Positions 23,058 through 34,297 are shown, counted from the stretch's first letter. The stretch: DNA of 64,000 nucleotides from Proteles cristata cristata (GCA_017311185.1 JAESUZ010003495.1:62001-126000), one strand, 5' to 3'. The notes: generated from the sequence alone by a model not told the origin. Program-made: numbers and translations.

Positions 23058-24645
23058 TCAATGAGAGAAACAGAGCTACTAGGATAAATCTGTATGTAAG
23101 TAAACATATACTATATGTTATGTATCTATGTTTTAAATGTATATTTTTACATAGCCTTTTTAATGGTTGTTCTAGGTATTTTCTTGCAGCCCACTGGTTT
23201 GTTACCAGTATGAGTGAAGTAGAGAAACACTGCCTTCCTTCATGTCCCTTACCTTAAATATTTACCTTAAATATTTCCTTTGCATATTTTGAGAACCACA
23301 TCAGAGAGTGTTATCCTGTTTGCTTCCACTAAAACATGATTCAAAAAAAAAAACCCAGAGAAGAAGAAATACATTTACCTATATTTTTCCTTATGATTTT
23401 TTTTTCCTTCCTAATGTTCCAAGATTCTTTCTTTTATTATATCATCTTTTATTCCTTCTGGTTTCCGTGGTTTCTGATAAGAAATCTGCTTTCATTGGAA
23501 TTGTCTTTCCCCTATGGAAGAGGTTTTGTTTTTCTCTTGCTGTTTTCACGGTTTTTTCTTTGTTTTCAGAAGTTTGACTATGATGTGTCTTGGTAGATGT
23601 CTTTGGGGATTCTGGCTGAGGTTCACTATTTTTTATTTGCTTTAAGCACATTCGTATTTGCTGAGTAAGGCATGCTTGTGATGGCTTCTTCAAAAACTTT
23701 ATCAGATAAGTCTAAAATCTCTGTCATCTCAGTGCTGGCATCCATTGATTTCTTTTTATTCCTCCATTTGAAGTCTTCCTGGTTCTTGATATGGTGAATG
23801 ATTTTCTATTAAAACTCACGCATTTAGGGTGTTATGTTATGTTATGAGACTCTGGATCTTATTTAAATGTCTGTTTTAACTGCCTGTGATACCACTCTGG
23901 TAGGAGAAGAGGGAAGGAGAATTGCCTCATTACAACCAGGAGGAAGTACACATCCACACTCCCCTCTTGGCTTCTATTGGACACCTGAAATAGGGGCATT
24001 CTTCATTACGGCTGGACAGTGGTAGGAGTTGTGTTAGCCACTAGGTCCCTGGCTGGGAGGGGTAGGAATGCCTCCTATTATTCTTCATGTGGCCTCCACA
24101 CACTGACACCACTAGAGGTAATGGCCTTGTTGGGCAGTGGTTAAACTTTTGACTCCCTACTGTCCTGGCACAGGTTTGGGGCACCTCCTTCAATCCTGGT
24201 GAGAGTAGACATCTAGGCTCCATTCAGCCTAGACCGTTATTGGAGAGGGTGGAGCCACAATTTTTTTTTCCTGCAGGTTTTGGTTGGAGTAAAGCAGTTA
24301 TTGTTTAAAAGTTTTCTGTTTTGCTACATTGCCCCTTTTCTGGTCCACTGGTTAGAGAGAGTAAATTTTTGTTGTTTGTTTGTTTGTTTGTTTTGTCTGC
24401 GCCCATTGGTGTTTTCAGTTGTCAACTTCTTCAGCTCCAAGTCTAGGACATATAAGGCAAAAGAGGAAATCCAGGGAACTCACCACTGTATTGTTTCTAG
24501 GGTCCTGAACACCTTAGTTGGATTGCCTTCTTGTCTCTACCCTTCAAGAGTCTTCTTATGTTCGCTTTATATATAATGCCAGGGGTTTTAGCTGTACTTA
24601 GTGGGAGGAATAGGGAGAAATGTGTCTACTCTATCTTCCTGGAAG
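23058..24645 (-). mobile_element. Probable L1M 5'-UTR region, antisense
   Basis: 'agtttgactatgatgtgtct', 'tctggctgaggttcactatt' and the end 'cttcctggaagcggaagccc' resemble the 5' UTR of old L1M or HAL1 elements on the opposite strand. It directly follows the ORF2 part, so the outer L1 may be near full length with ORF2 N-terminus and ORF1 deleted. Small features include a 13 bp tandem duplication ('taccttaaatatt') at 23250-23275. Confidence 0.5.
24364..24396. repeat. (TTTG)n microsatellite
   Basis: About five TTTG units in a row within the probable L1 5'-UTR region. Confidence 0.85.
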
Positions 24646-25439
24646 CGGAAGCCCATGGTTTACTTTTAACAAGGACTCAAATAGTAGAAATTTTCCCTTA
24701 AGCTATAAAGCATGCAGTTTTAGCAACTACAAAGAACTAACGGAAGACTACAATTAAGGAAATCTTTAATCTTGAAATTAGCTAAATAAAATCATAGTGT
24801 CTGTACATTTTAATGTATAATGGGGGAAAACTGAATAATGTCTATGTATTATAGGCACAGAATTATGGAGTCAGAAGAGCTTAATTAATATTTTAAACCA
24901 AGAGTGCAAATAGGAGTGTCTTATGAGAGATCAGAACCATCAAAATGAAATTAAGGACCCAAAATGCTTATTACCTATATATTTCATTGCTTGAACCCCA
25001 TCTTTCTTTCCCTTTTCCTTTCCTTTTCATCCTTCCTTCCTTTTGTTCTTTCACTTCTCTCCTTTTATTTTAACTTTTGGTCTTTTTTTTGAGTCCTACT
25101 CTGCTGCTTCCTGCCTTTATTTCTGAGTCTGCCACAAGATGCAGCTGATTGGAACTATCATTTAAAACCATGTCATAAATCTGTGGAATATTTTAGACTA
25201 ATCATGGGAAATTTTTAGCTGAGGACAGTTCTACAGACTTCTTCTGCATACTAACTTGGAATAGCACTCCACAGCATTTTGCTTTCTGACTTTTCTACAA
25301 ACCCTGTCTAGAATAGTATTTTCCAAATCTCACTTACATCCCATCTTCACAGATTGAGCCAAAGTTTCATTCTACTTATTCTAATTTTCATTTAAATTTT
25401 TCTTAAGTCAACTTTTTGAAAAACCTTGTTCAAAAAGAG
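24646..25439. other. AT-rich intergenic sequence
   Basis: No gene. Pyrimidine-rich patch at 25003-25090 ('ttcctttccttttcatcctt'). It may be an old unrecognised repeat. Confidence 0.45.
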
Positions 25440-25530
25440 AATTGAAGAAGGAGAAGGAGGAGAAGAAGAGTATGGGGGAGGAGGAGGAAGAAGAGAAAGA
25501 AGGAGAAGACAGAGAGAAAAAGGAAAGGAA
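25440..25530. repeat. GGA/GAA-rich purine tract
   Basis: About 90 bp almost entirely of A and G, made from GAA, GGA and GAGA units with few interruptions. Such polypurine strands can form triplexes. It has no coding role. Confidence 0.9.
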
Positions 25531-25764
25531 ATCGTGTTGGTAACATTGTGTCTTTAAAAAATAGAAAGGTACTACAATTTCCCATGGCGAGCAAGTTCAT
25601 ATCTTGCTAATTTCAGAGCAAGAAAATTGTCCATGGTGTCCAGTCTCCCTATCCCTGGCTGCACTTTAAGTTCAGTTCTGTTGGTTTTATGAAAAAAACA
25701 TCTCACCAAAGCACTGAATACATGGTAGAGGACCAAAACCTAACTTCATTCTTATCTCTCCTTT
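25531..25764. other. Unique intergenic sequence
   Basis: Nothing recognised between the purine tract and the next Can-SINE. Confidence 0.4.
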
Positions 25765-25781
25765 AAAATTTTGGTCTCCTT

Positions 25782-26011
25782 GGGGCGCCTGGGTGACTTA
25801 GTCGCTTAAGCATCCGACTTTCGCTTAGGTCATGATCTCGCGGTTCGTGGGTCCGAGCCCCGCGTCAGGCTCTGTGCTGACTGCCAGCTCAGGGCCTGGA
25901 GCCTGTTTCAGTCTGTGACTCCCTCTCTCTCTGACCCTCCCCTGCTCACGCTGTCTCTCTCTCTCTCTCTCCTAGAAATAAATAAAACATTAAAAAAAAT
26001 TTTTAAAAAAT
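25782..26011 (+). mobile_element. Young felid-type Can-SINE with perfect target duplication
   Basis: It starts 'ggggcgcctgggtgacttag', includes 'gacttttcgctt'-like head and 'ctgactgccagctcagggcc', and ends 'cctagaaataaataaaacat' plus A-rich tail. A 17 bp duplication, 'aaaattttggtctcctt', is identical at 25765-25781 and 26012-26028. This points to recent insertion. Confidence 0.96.
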
Positions 26012-26028
26012 AAAATTTTGGTCTCCTT

Positions 26029-26459
26029 TAATCTTATCTCCTTCCAACTTATTCTGCCACTCATCCTTTCCAAGATTCTCATCCCTGGAACCTCCCACTT
26101 GCAGCCCCTCTGGACACCTTCCCATTGTGGCCCTGCAACAGGACTTGAGAGGCTATAATGTGTTCTCCTCTCAGGCACGGCCCACATCTAGTCCCTGGAA
26201 AACCTTTGTGCATCCTTTACTCTGAGAAATCAGGTGTGTGGCCCATTCTCACCTGAGCTTCACTCTCCTGAGTCTGCCATCACAGCCCTTCACTTCCCCT
26301 GTCCTCTACGTCCGCCCAAGGACCAGACCCCTGCCCAGCCCGTCTTTAGTCTCCAGGTCCTCTGATCAGTCCCATGGCAACCCCTCCTAAAATCCAGTGA
26401 AGGGAAGAGTACCCCGGTCTTGGAGTCAGTGGGGATCACGGTGTACCAACAGCTCCCTT
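26029..26459. other. Unique intergenic sequence between two Can-SINEs
   Basis: Pyrimidine-rich, moderately GC sequence ('cctcccacttgcagcccctc'). It may hold a worn L2 3'-end piece. No gene is recognised. Confidence 0.4.
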
Positions 26460-26476
26460 ACAAATACTTCCTGGTC

Positions 26477-26699
26477 GGGGCGCCTGGGTGGCTTAGTCGG
26501 TTGAGCGTCCGACTTTCGCTCAGGTCATGATCTCGCGGTTCGTGGGTTCGGGCCCCGCGTCGGGCTCTGTGCTGACTGCCAGCTCAGAGCCTGGAGCCTG
26601 TTTCAGTCTGTGACTCCCTCTCTCTCTGACCCTCCCCTGCTCACGCTGTCTCTCTCTCTCTCCTAGAAATAAATAAAACATTAAAAAACAAACAAACAA
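26477..26699 (+). mobile_element. Young felid-type Can-SINE with perfect target duplication
   Basis: Near-consensus head 'ggggcgcctgggtggcttag', 'gtcatgatctcgcggttcgt' and tail 'cctagaaataaataaaacat' with an (AAAC)n-like end. A 17 bp duplication, 'acaaatacttcctggtc', is identical at 26460-26476 and 26700-26716. It lies in direct orientation to the copy about 470 bp upstream. Confidence 0.96.
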
Positions 26700-26716
26700 A
26701 CAAATACTTCCTGGTC

Positions 26717-27134
26717 CTCTCCCACACACTCTAACCCCTTTGGGACCACGATCTGGCTAAAGGGGTTCAAGATTTGTAAAGCCAGTTCTTGTTTTTTTTT
26801 GTTTTTTTTCCTTTAGAGAATCTGCAAGTGATGATCTGAAATCTCACAGCTATTCTTTCCTCATTCAAAACATGAATGTTAACACCCAGCATGAGGAGAC
26901 AGCAACTTTTGTCCCCCAGCTTACTAAGGGGTATTTGAGGACTGTTAGGAAATCTGCCTCTGGCCTATTCTTTCAGAAGCTAAGTGACCCCAACTCTTAA
27001 AACATTGAGCCAGGGCCTTTAATAATTTTGGGTTTTCTCCTCTAATTACTCTGGTTTTACCATATGTCAAATAATTTGTGCATCAGAGAAATGAACATGC
27101 ATGATACAAGCATGATTTTTATGGTTTTATTTTT
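26717..27134. other. Unique intergenic sequence
   Basis: T-rich near 26790 and otherwise mixed. Nothing recognised. Confidence 0.4.
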
Positions 27135-27810
27135 TTGATTTCAACTGCAACTTTTGGTAAAGAATACTTTTATACATGTCAAAATCCAGAAGTTACAAAA
27201 AGGTACATGGTGACAGTTTATTTTCCATTCTTGTCCCAAGGCCACCCAGCACCATCCCTCACCCCCAGGAATGGGTGAGTATAAGTAGTTCCCTGAGAAT
27301 CTTTCCAGCAATATTCTGCGTATATACAAGCAATTGTGTATTTACATTCTGTACTCCCACTTACCCTTACATTTTCATCTTTTTCACATAAATGGTGAAT
27401 ACTTTTCCTCTTGCTTCCCCCCCCCATAAGAATATCTTTGAGATCCTCCAGATTAGAAAAAAACTTCTTCACTCTCTTCTGTGGCTGCATGATGGCCCCT
27501 CAGCTAGATTCCCCATAGTGTATTCACCCAGTCCCTTATTCTTGAACATTCCAAACTCTATGACAAATAATGCTGCCACGAATGATCCAAATACATCATT
27601 TAGCTCATGTGAGAATATACCTACAGGATAAACTGTGGGTCGTGTGCAGTTACAATTCTAATGATGTTGCCGAATTGTTTTCCACAGTGTTGTACCAGTT
27701 ACTCTCCCCAGCAGAACAGGAGAGCACCCATTTCCTCAGACTCTGCACCACGCGGCGCTCCCAAGCTTTTTAATCTTTGACAATCTGATTGGCGACATAT
27801 TGAATCACGG
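27135..27810 (-). mobile_element. L1M ORF2-end relic, antisense
   Basis: 'tggctgcatgatggcccctc', 'acaaataatgctgccacgaa', 'gaattgttttccacagtgtt' and 'tttttaatctttgacaatct' follow the antisense order of an old L1M ORF2 C-terminal and 3' end. It is strongly diverged. Confidence 0.65.
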
Positions 27811-28199
27811 TTGAGTGAGGCTGAGCAAATAATGTTCATACACTTCAGTATGAACCTTTATTTCCTTATTTTGTGAAATGTCTTACACGTGATATTTGAA
27901 TACCTATCCAGACAGGTGTGAAAATAGGGGGGCAATGACGCCAGTGGCCACACAGGTGAATAGTAGGAGAGCCTGTCACAGACAAGGGGCCAGGGCTTAA
28001 CATGGTGAAGCTTCAGGAGCCCCTGCAGCAAGAGGTATGGACTATTTGCCAGAGCACAGTGTGAACTCAGTGGTGAACTGCAGCTGGCCACAGAAACCGT
28101 TCTTAGAGCATGTCCCTAATGCAGTCAAATTCATAATGGCTGATGGTTTCAAAGAGAGAATTATTAGCAGATATTAGGCTCCCGCTGAACATAGTAATC
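27811..28199. other. Unique intergenic sequence
   Basis: No repeat or gene recognised. Confidence 0.4.
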
Positions 28200-28216
28200 A
28201 GGAAATTGCATGACAA

Positions 28217-28326
28217 TGGGCGCCTGGCTGGCTCAGTTGGTAGAGCATGAGACTCTTGGTCTTGGGGTCGTAAGTTCAAGCCCCATGTTGGGCGTGGAGC
28301 CCACTAAAAATAAAATGAAAGAAAAA
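28217..28326 (+). mobile_element. Short tRNA-Lys Can-SINE
   Basis: 'gggcgcctggctggctcagt', 'tggtagagcatgagactctt' and 'ggggtcgtaagttcaagccc' followed at once by 'actaaaaataaaatg'. It lacks the long CT-rich body of the felid-type copies, so it belongs to a shorter, older branch. The duplication 'aggaaattgcatgacaa' (28200-28216) and 'aggaaattgcaagacaa' (28327-28343) flanks it with one mismatch. The tRNA-like head keeps A-box and B-box-like phrases but lacks a proper acceptor, so it is not a tRNA gene. Confidence 0.92.
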
Positions 28327-28343
28327 AGGAAATTGCAAGACAA

Positions 28344-29889
28344 GCAAAAATTCTTGAAAATTCTGAAAATATGAACTACTTGGTAGCTCTCCCCTCCCCC
28401 TGCCATGTAAGACTTTATATCTCTCAGCAGTAAAGAAATTTGGTCCCTAAATCTAGGGAGGGAAATGTATACAGATAGAAAAATAGGTAGATGCATATGA
28501 ATACCTATATAGTATATACTATATTTAATATATATAATCACATACACATTTTGGGTATAAGAATTCAAGTATTTTGCACCTTTATAACTGTAAATGCTAA
28601 TTTGTCCTAGCAATTAGCTCAGCTATTGATTGTTTGATGGTAGAATCACCAACCATTTTAAAAATTATATACACCAAACATCTGCAAAAACAAAACAAGC
28701 AAAAAATATTTTCGGCAGTTAGTGTGTCTGTGTGAGTGGGGTGGGGTGCTCTGTCACCATAAGAGGCACTTGCTTGCCAATGTAGAAAAGTCTCTGGTTG
28801 AAGATCTTAAGCAGGGAGCAAATTTATTTAAACTTTTTAAAAAGTGTATTTAAAAGGCAGACTTTTAATTTTTCAATTTACCCAGAGATGTATGCAATAC
28901 TTGCAAGGCTTTGAAATTAGACATGCAGGAAGATTTCTTTCCCAGTCATTTTAGCTCCTTTCACGGATCCTTGGGCAAGCCGACTCTTAAATAACCTCAA
29001 GTTCCCTAGCTGAGGGTATTTGATTGCCCGACACAGATGGGCATCGATAACCTCAGAAGCTGTTACCGATCGCAGGTGTGGCTCCTTGGAGGCTTGAAGA
29101 CCCTTGGGTTAGCCAAAGCCGTAGGGTGCTTTGATGAGCACTTTGCCATGTGGTGTGAGACGACAAGGGGGCAGCCCCAGAAAATGTCCGGGCCTTGCGT
29201 CCAGAAGGGAGAAGGGGTCTAGGAGCCATGTGCATCCAGTTAGGAAGAGGAATAAGCACAAAACAATATTAACTTAGGAAATGAGATGAAAGCCCATGTG
29301 CGCTAGCTTTTACACAGAAGGGAGACCCAACCAACCTCCAACCCCCTTCAGCACTGCTTTTAGATGGAAATGATTTCGTTGAATACTGACACAAAAGGAA
29401 GATACAAACGCAGTGAAGAGCCTTAGCGAAGAACAATTACATGCAAGTAGGTTACATGAAAATACAGTCTCAAGTGTATGATGTCTTGTGAATATTAATT
29501 AAGGAAATTATTCTCAGAGCAGCTAGTGTTTAAAACAAGATCTAATCTCTGCTGAGTGGGCCCGCCATCCTCTCTCTCAGTGTTTAACTTCAAAGGGCTT
29601 CAGAGTTGGGGCAAATGAGATTATTATTACTTCAATCTAGAGAGGAAACCTAGTCTAACCAATCTGAGAGTAAATTCTAGAATTATACAGAGTAGTTAAT
29701 ACAAAGAAGTAAAAAAAAAAATGCCATCCTCACCAATGTCAGCGTGCTAAAATATTTCTTAACCTTTTCCAACTGATCTACTTCATTCACCTACAAAAAC
29801 TGCACATTTCAAATATAGAGCTGGAGAAGCATCTGGATCAGCTGAAGATAGAGTTTTATTATTATACTGTTCTTCGACTTTGGCCCATT
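28344..29889. other. Unique intergenic sequence
   Basis: AT-rich at 28480-28700 and mixed afterwards. An A-run lies at about 29710-29721. The 126-codon minus-strand frame at 28233-28613 runs into the SINE above and is not a gene. Confidence 0.45.
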
Positions 29890-30465
29890 GGAAATAATAA
29901 CATTCCTATTAACAATAGCTAATGCTTATGCATAGCTGTGAGTCAGGTATTGAGTGTTTTTCTTCTGTTAGCGCATTTAATCTTTAGAAAAGCCCTGTGG
30001 GGGGTTACATGTAAACATATTAGTTTTCCGTAACAAAATACCGCATCAACAACCAAAATGTATTTTCTCTCCTGACGCCTCTTTTCTGGCTTTGCAGATG
30101 GCCACCTTCTCTCTGTGTCCTCACATGGTCTTTCCTCATGCATGCACATCCCTGGTGTCCCTTTGTGTGTCCAAATTTCCTCCTTGTATAAGGACACCAG
30201 TCACACTAGAGTAGGGCCCACCCTACCGGCCTCATTTTAAGTTAATCACCCTCTTTACGGCCCCACCTCCGAATACAGTCAGTCGTAGGCACCAGGGATT
30301 AATTAGGGCTTCAACGCAAGGACGTTTCGGGAAGACGGAGGGAACACAATTCACCCTGTGACAGTAAAGTAACCATACCATGCTGTCACAACATCATATG
30401 TGGACCTGGGATTTGAACCCAGGCACCAGAGTTAGGTGCCTAACCATCATGCTGCATTGGTGTGA
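29890..30465 (-). repeat. MIR, antisense, split by an LTR-like repeat
   Basis: Left part: 'aacaatagctaatgcttatg' and 'cgcatttaatctttagaaaa'. Right part: 'aagtaaccataccatgctgt', 'cctgggatttgaacccaggc' and 'gcctaaccatcatgctgcat'. Joined, these follow antisense MIR order, with the 30006-30375 repeat inserted between. Confidence 0.65.
30006..30375. repeat. LTR-like interspersed repeat inside MIR
   Basis: 'tattagttttccgtaacaaa', 'gatggccaccttctctctgt', 'gtcctcacatggtctttcct', 'agggcccaccctaccggcct' and 'acacaattcaccctgtgaca' are consecutive phrases of a common mammalian repeat. I believe it is LTR-type but do not name it. Confidence 0.6.
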
Positions 30466-31084
30466 AAAAAGGCAATACCTCTATGTTTATTTCCTACAGT
30501 GACCTGTACAATTCAGGTGGGAAGATAAAGGCAAGACATTGAAAAAAAAACATCTTAGTAGACAGGACCAGAAAAATGGAATCATAGTCCAAGATTATTA
30601 AAGATATCCATACGAATTTGCAGATGTGTATTAAAAAAAAAAAACATCTGGAGGAATATAACCAATTACCTAATATTAGAATTTGAGCTGATGGTGAAAT
30701 CCGTGTTGCTGCCATTCAGCTCTGGCACACAACTATAAACAGATGCCGGGTATGGACGGGCATTGAAGTGCGCACATGCTGAATGGATACAGTTACAACG
30801 AGACCAGAAATGCAGATGGTGAATAGAGACAGAATGGCTACAAATGTGGCCTGGACCTGAATAAAGACAAACATATCCACAGGGGCTCCCGACAGTCCTG
30901 CAGGGAGCTGTGGTGCCCCAGTGAGTGTCGGAGGTACGCGGAAGTGTGTTCTGCGATTTGTCGATCAATCAGAGACCCAGAAAAGTCAGAACGCAGTGGT
31001 CAGAGCCAGCCTCCTCACCTGCTCTATGCCCTGCACTAGCCCAGAGAACCCACTCATGGCTTTACACATGTGCTGTGCAGGGTC
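30466..31084. other. Unique intergenic sequence
   Basis: Mixed sequence with A-runs at 30540 and 30631. Nothing recognised. Confidence 0.4.
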
Positions 31085-31430
31085 TCGCCTGTGTGCCTCT
31101 AGGAATGCTTTTCCCTCTGCCGTGCATGTCTTTATCACCACACCACCCTCCACCACCTCTCCAGCAAATGAACGACCCCTCCCCACCCCGCCACGCCCTC
31201 GTGATTGCTGGTGACCTCCAACCTCAGGACCTCAGTTGATCTTTATCATCTCACTCTCCATTCCAGCACTTTTTATGTATTACATCTACTTCTGCATCTC
31301 TCCCCTTCATGTCACACAATATCTGGAAACATGAACCATGTCTTTTTGCGTGTTTATATCTGCCGGCTCCAGGGGAGCCGGGCTCACTGTAGGCAATCAG
31401 CAAAGGACTGTACAATGAATGTTGGTCTCT
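31085..31430 (+). repeat. L2 3'-end relic, sense
   Basis: 'tgcctctaggaatgcttttc', 'cctctgccgtgcatgtcttt', 'gtgattgctggtgacctcca' and 'atatctggaaacatgaacca' resemble a diverged LINE-2 3' end. Confidence 0.5.
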
Positions 31431-31503
31431 GAGAAATCTGAAGTCCAAGATACCTGTTTGGTTTCTTAGGCTCACCACTTAAAAATAATAATAAAAATCT
31501 TGA

Positions 31504-31722
31504 GGGGCGCCTGGGTGGCTTAGTTGGTTAAGCTTCCGACTTTCACTTAGGTCATGATCTCATGGTTCGTGGGTTCGAGCCCCGCGTCGGGCTCTGTGCT
31601 GACTGCCAGCTCAGAGCCTGGAGCCTGTTTCAGAGTCTGTGACTCCCTCTCTCTCTGACCCTCCCCTACTCATGCTGTCTCTCTCCTAGAAATAAATAAA
31701 ACATTAAAAAAAATTTAAAAAA
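31504..31722 (+). mobile_element. Young felid-type Can-SINE
   Basis: 'ggggcgcctgggtggcttag', 'ctgactgccagctcagagcc' and tail 'cctagaaataaataaaacat'. A 16 bp duplication, 'aataataaaaatcttg', is identical at 31487-31502 and 31723-31738. Slight head divergence ('cttccgactttcacttaggt') suggests a somewhat older copy than those at 25.8 and 26.5 kb. Confidence 0.95.
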
Positions 31723-31738
31723 AATAATAAAAATCTTG

Positions 31739-32804
31739 TTCATATTGACCATTTCTGAGTTTTCTCATTAAAAAAAAAAATGAACGAGCTATGGCTGTCC
31801 CCAGGGGGGCAAGGCATTCACTTTGCAGTTTGCCCCAATCTCTGCCCCTCCCTCAGTGTTTCTGCCTCACGTTCTGCCCTCCTCACTCATGTATGAAGCC
31901 CACGTCACCTTGTTAGGCATACATACTGCAGCCCCGATCAGCCGGGTGACATTGGACGGATCCCATGGACTTGGGATCGCCATTCCCAGCACATGTATGC
32001 TCCCGTGGTTTTCCATCGGCCAGTTTTTATCAGACTCACTGTCTCTTCTAAAAGGGTCAAGGAGGTGGGAGAAGGATGGTTCTTTTGTTTCATGGAAAGG
32101 GAGCTAAAGGAAAGACTTGTCTTCTTCTGGCATGTCACGTGTTGGCACTGGTGAGAGGCAGGATGCTGGCCAGGAGGGGCTAACCAGCCAGCTGGGAATG
32201 GCAATCCCTATATTTCAGCCTGCAAACACCTTTTCAAAGCCTACTTTGCATAAGATGGTTCCGCTGACCACATTTGAGTCACAGGGGAATAGTTACCTCT
32301 GGAACTTCCTTTCTGCAACAGTAGCACCCTGTTCAGGGAACCAAGAATGGAATACGATCGCCTCATATATATGCTGCCATGAGGTTTCGGACGACGGTAC
32401 TGGCATGAGCTTTCAACATTGAAAAAATAAATGAAAGCTCTCTGGAAATAATAGGAGCACTGTGTCCTGGAAGCTGAAGAATAATAATCCCAGGCCATCA
32501 GTCATCCAAGCTTAAAACAGTTTCTTCCTCTCTCTTTGCTGTGCCTGGGATGGCATGACATGGACTCAGCCCATGAATGATATGAGCCCTGGTCAGGGAC
32601 ACAGAAGAGCTGCTCCCACCATTGCTGAAATGCCAAGGAAGATAAGGGACGGGGTGAAGGTTATTTCCTATGTGCTTATATGTAGCACAAATTGGGAAGA
32701 CAGATTGTGCTTCATGAGCTCTAAATATCTGGACTCAAGAGGGACCTTCAGACCCTGTTCTGGATGATTTACAGGAATAAGAATATGAATAAAGTATCAA
32801 AAAT
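31739..32804. other. Unique intergenic sequence
   Basis: Mixed sequence. Frames at 31823-32107 and 32117-32422 overlap minus-strand frames and show no domain. Confidence 0.45.
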
Positions 32805-33012
32805 TTACATATTCAGAAGCCTACTAAGTCTTCTCCATGCATGGCCTCCCAACAGTCTGAAGTGGGAGGCACTATCCTTATGCCCATTTTACAAATGGTA
32901 ATGCTCAGCCTGCTTAGCTGAGCTGCCAAGCTCATGAGTAGCAGGTTACAATTTGAACCCAGGTCTGTCTGTCGGACCCTAAAGCCCTGACTCCCAGCTA
33001 TCACTCCGTTAC
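32805..33012 (-). repeat. MIR, antisense
   Basis: 'aagtgggaggcactatcctt', 'tgcccattttacaaatggta' and 'aatttgaacccaggtctgtc' are antisense MIR phrases in order. Confidence 0.75.
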
Positions 33013-33017
33013 TTCCC

Positions 33018-33150
33018 CATTCATTCACTTCCCAAATATTTGCTGAGCACCCACTATGAACTAGGCCCTGGTCCTAGGTGCTTGGGATACAACAATGAAC
33101 AAATCAGGTAAGAATCCCTGCCCTCAAAGAGGTTACATTTGCCCCAGTGG
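33018..33150 (-). repeat. L2 3' end, antisense
   Basis: 'attcattcacttcccaaata', 'tttgctgagcacccactatg', 'gatacaacaatgaacaaatc' and 'ctgccctcaaagaggttaca' are the reverse complement of the canonical L2 3' end. Confidence 0.82.
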
Positions 33151-34287
33151 ATACTACAGTGTCATTGGGTCTGTATTCCACAGTTGTGGAGACAGATTGT
33201 AAATGTGGGGGGTGGGGGGGCGCAGGTATGAGCTTAGTTGCTGTACATGCATTTTTAAAGTAAAGCCAAGGGGCTTAAAAAAAGTTCCCGCTGAACTCGA
33301 AAATGCGGTTGGGGTGTGTTCTATCAGTTTTTCCCGGAGGGAAAAAAATCCCCCAAGTTTAATTCCCTTCTGAACTCAGCCACATGTTGAGATAAGGAGG
33401 GTGGGGTTATAAATCAACTCAACTCCCTTGGGAGAAAAATTAGAGTAATAAGCTTTTAAAAAAATGATGATCATAATAAGCTATATGATTTCAAAGTGAC
33501 TCACCACCCCCCTCCCCTTTCTTGACAACTGAAATTGATTTTGAAAGGAAAGGCTGTGGAGATTTTCATAGAATACAATCCAGACGTTCTAAATCTAAAC
33601 CCTCGCACCAGAAAGACTGCGGATCTGGAGATCCTGGGCTCTGGTGATAATGCCCTACTCTGTGCTCGACACACTATACCCAGCACCACATGTCACTCAC
33701 CAGGCCTGAGCGCTCAGAGATGAAGGAAGTAGAGATGGAGTGATACTAAGACTGAAATCAATACAGCTTTCTTCTACATTTCCCAATAGTCTCAATCACT
33801 TCAAAGAAGCAGATATGAGTATAATTAATGAGCAGAACAAACAGCAAGTGGAAAATAAATCTGGACCTTGTTTTATGGGCGCTGCTAGAATGATGGATTT
33901 CGAATTGCAGACATGTTTGTTGGCAAATGTGACCGCTCACTCATTTCCAAATGGTATAGCATTTTCGAGCAATTTGAAGTTATGTCAGGCCGGGTGCCCC
34001 TGAGGAAAAATACTCGTTGGAACTACTTGGTACCCAACTAAACAGAGCCCTTGTACTTGGAGGCATTCGGCCGCGTTAAAATTTATGTTTGAATCAGTAT
34101 TAGAACGAATCCTTCGCCCAGCTCTCCATCTGGCTGCTTCTGCAAACTAATCCTGCTTTAAAATATGTATATTCCTAGGAAACTGACCGTACTGAATAAC
34201 AACAATGCTCAGAGGAAATTCACAATTCTATTTGGAAAAGAAATAAGAGCCCTAGCTAGAGAATGGGCACAAAAGCTATGAAAAAAC
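33151..34287. other. Unique sequence with possible regulatory blocks
   Basis: Contains a G-run at 33209-33221, then complex sequence with few repeats ('gggttataaatcaactcaac' at about 33404 is TATA-like but without other promoter context). A sub-block at 33880-34190 is listed separately. Confidence 0.4.
33880..34190. promoter_or_regulatory. Candidate conserved noncoding element
   Basis: Complex, repeat-free AT-moderate sequence with clustered factor-like words: 'gtttgttggcaaatgtgacc', 'gagcaatttgaagttatgtc' and 'cggccgcgttaaaatttatg'. The retained CpGs and lack of low-complexity drift suggest constraint. This is inference; conservation was not measured. Confidence 0.25.
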
Positions 34288-34297
34288 ATGGTCTTGG

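Noticed and set aside
23308..23693. Hydrophobic 86-89 codon frames (membrane protein-like)
   Set aside because: They arise from T-rich sequence in a probable L1 5'-UTR region; overlapping frames on both strands are equally open.
27135..27810. Processed pseudogene
   Set aside because: The sequence fits the antisense order of an old L1M better, and no cellular protein is recognisable in any frame.
28217..28290. tRNA-Lys gene
   Set aside because: A SINE head with target duplications and an A-tail. It does not have a complete cloverleaf with a paired acceptor stem.
28233..28613. 126-codon minus-strand frame
   Set aside because: Half of it is the reverse of a Can-SINE and the rest is AT-rich noise.
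33400..33420. TATA-box promoter at 'gggttataaatcaac'
   Set aside because: An isolated TATA-like word in AT-containing DNA. No initiator, CpG context or downstream exon was seen.
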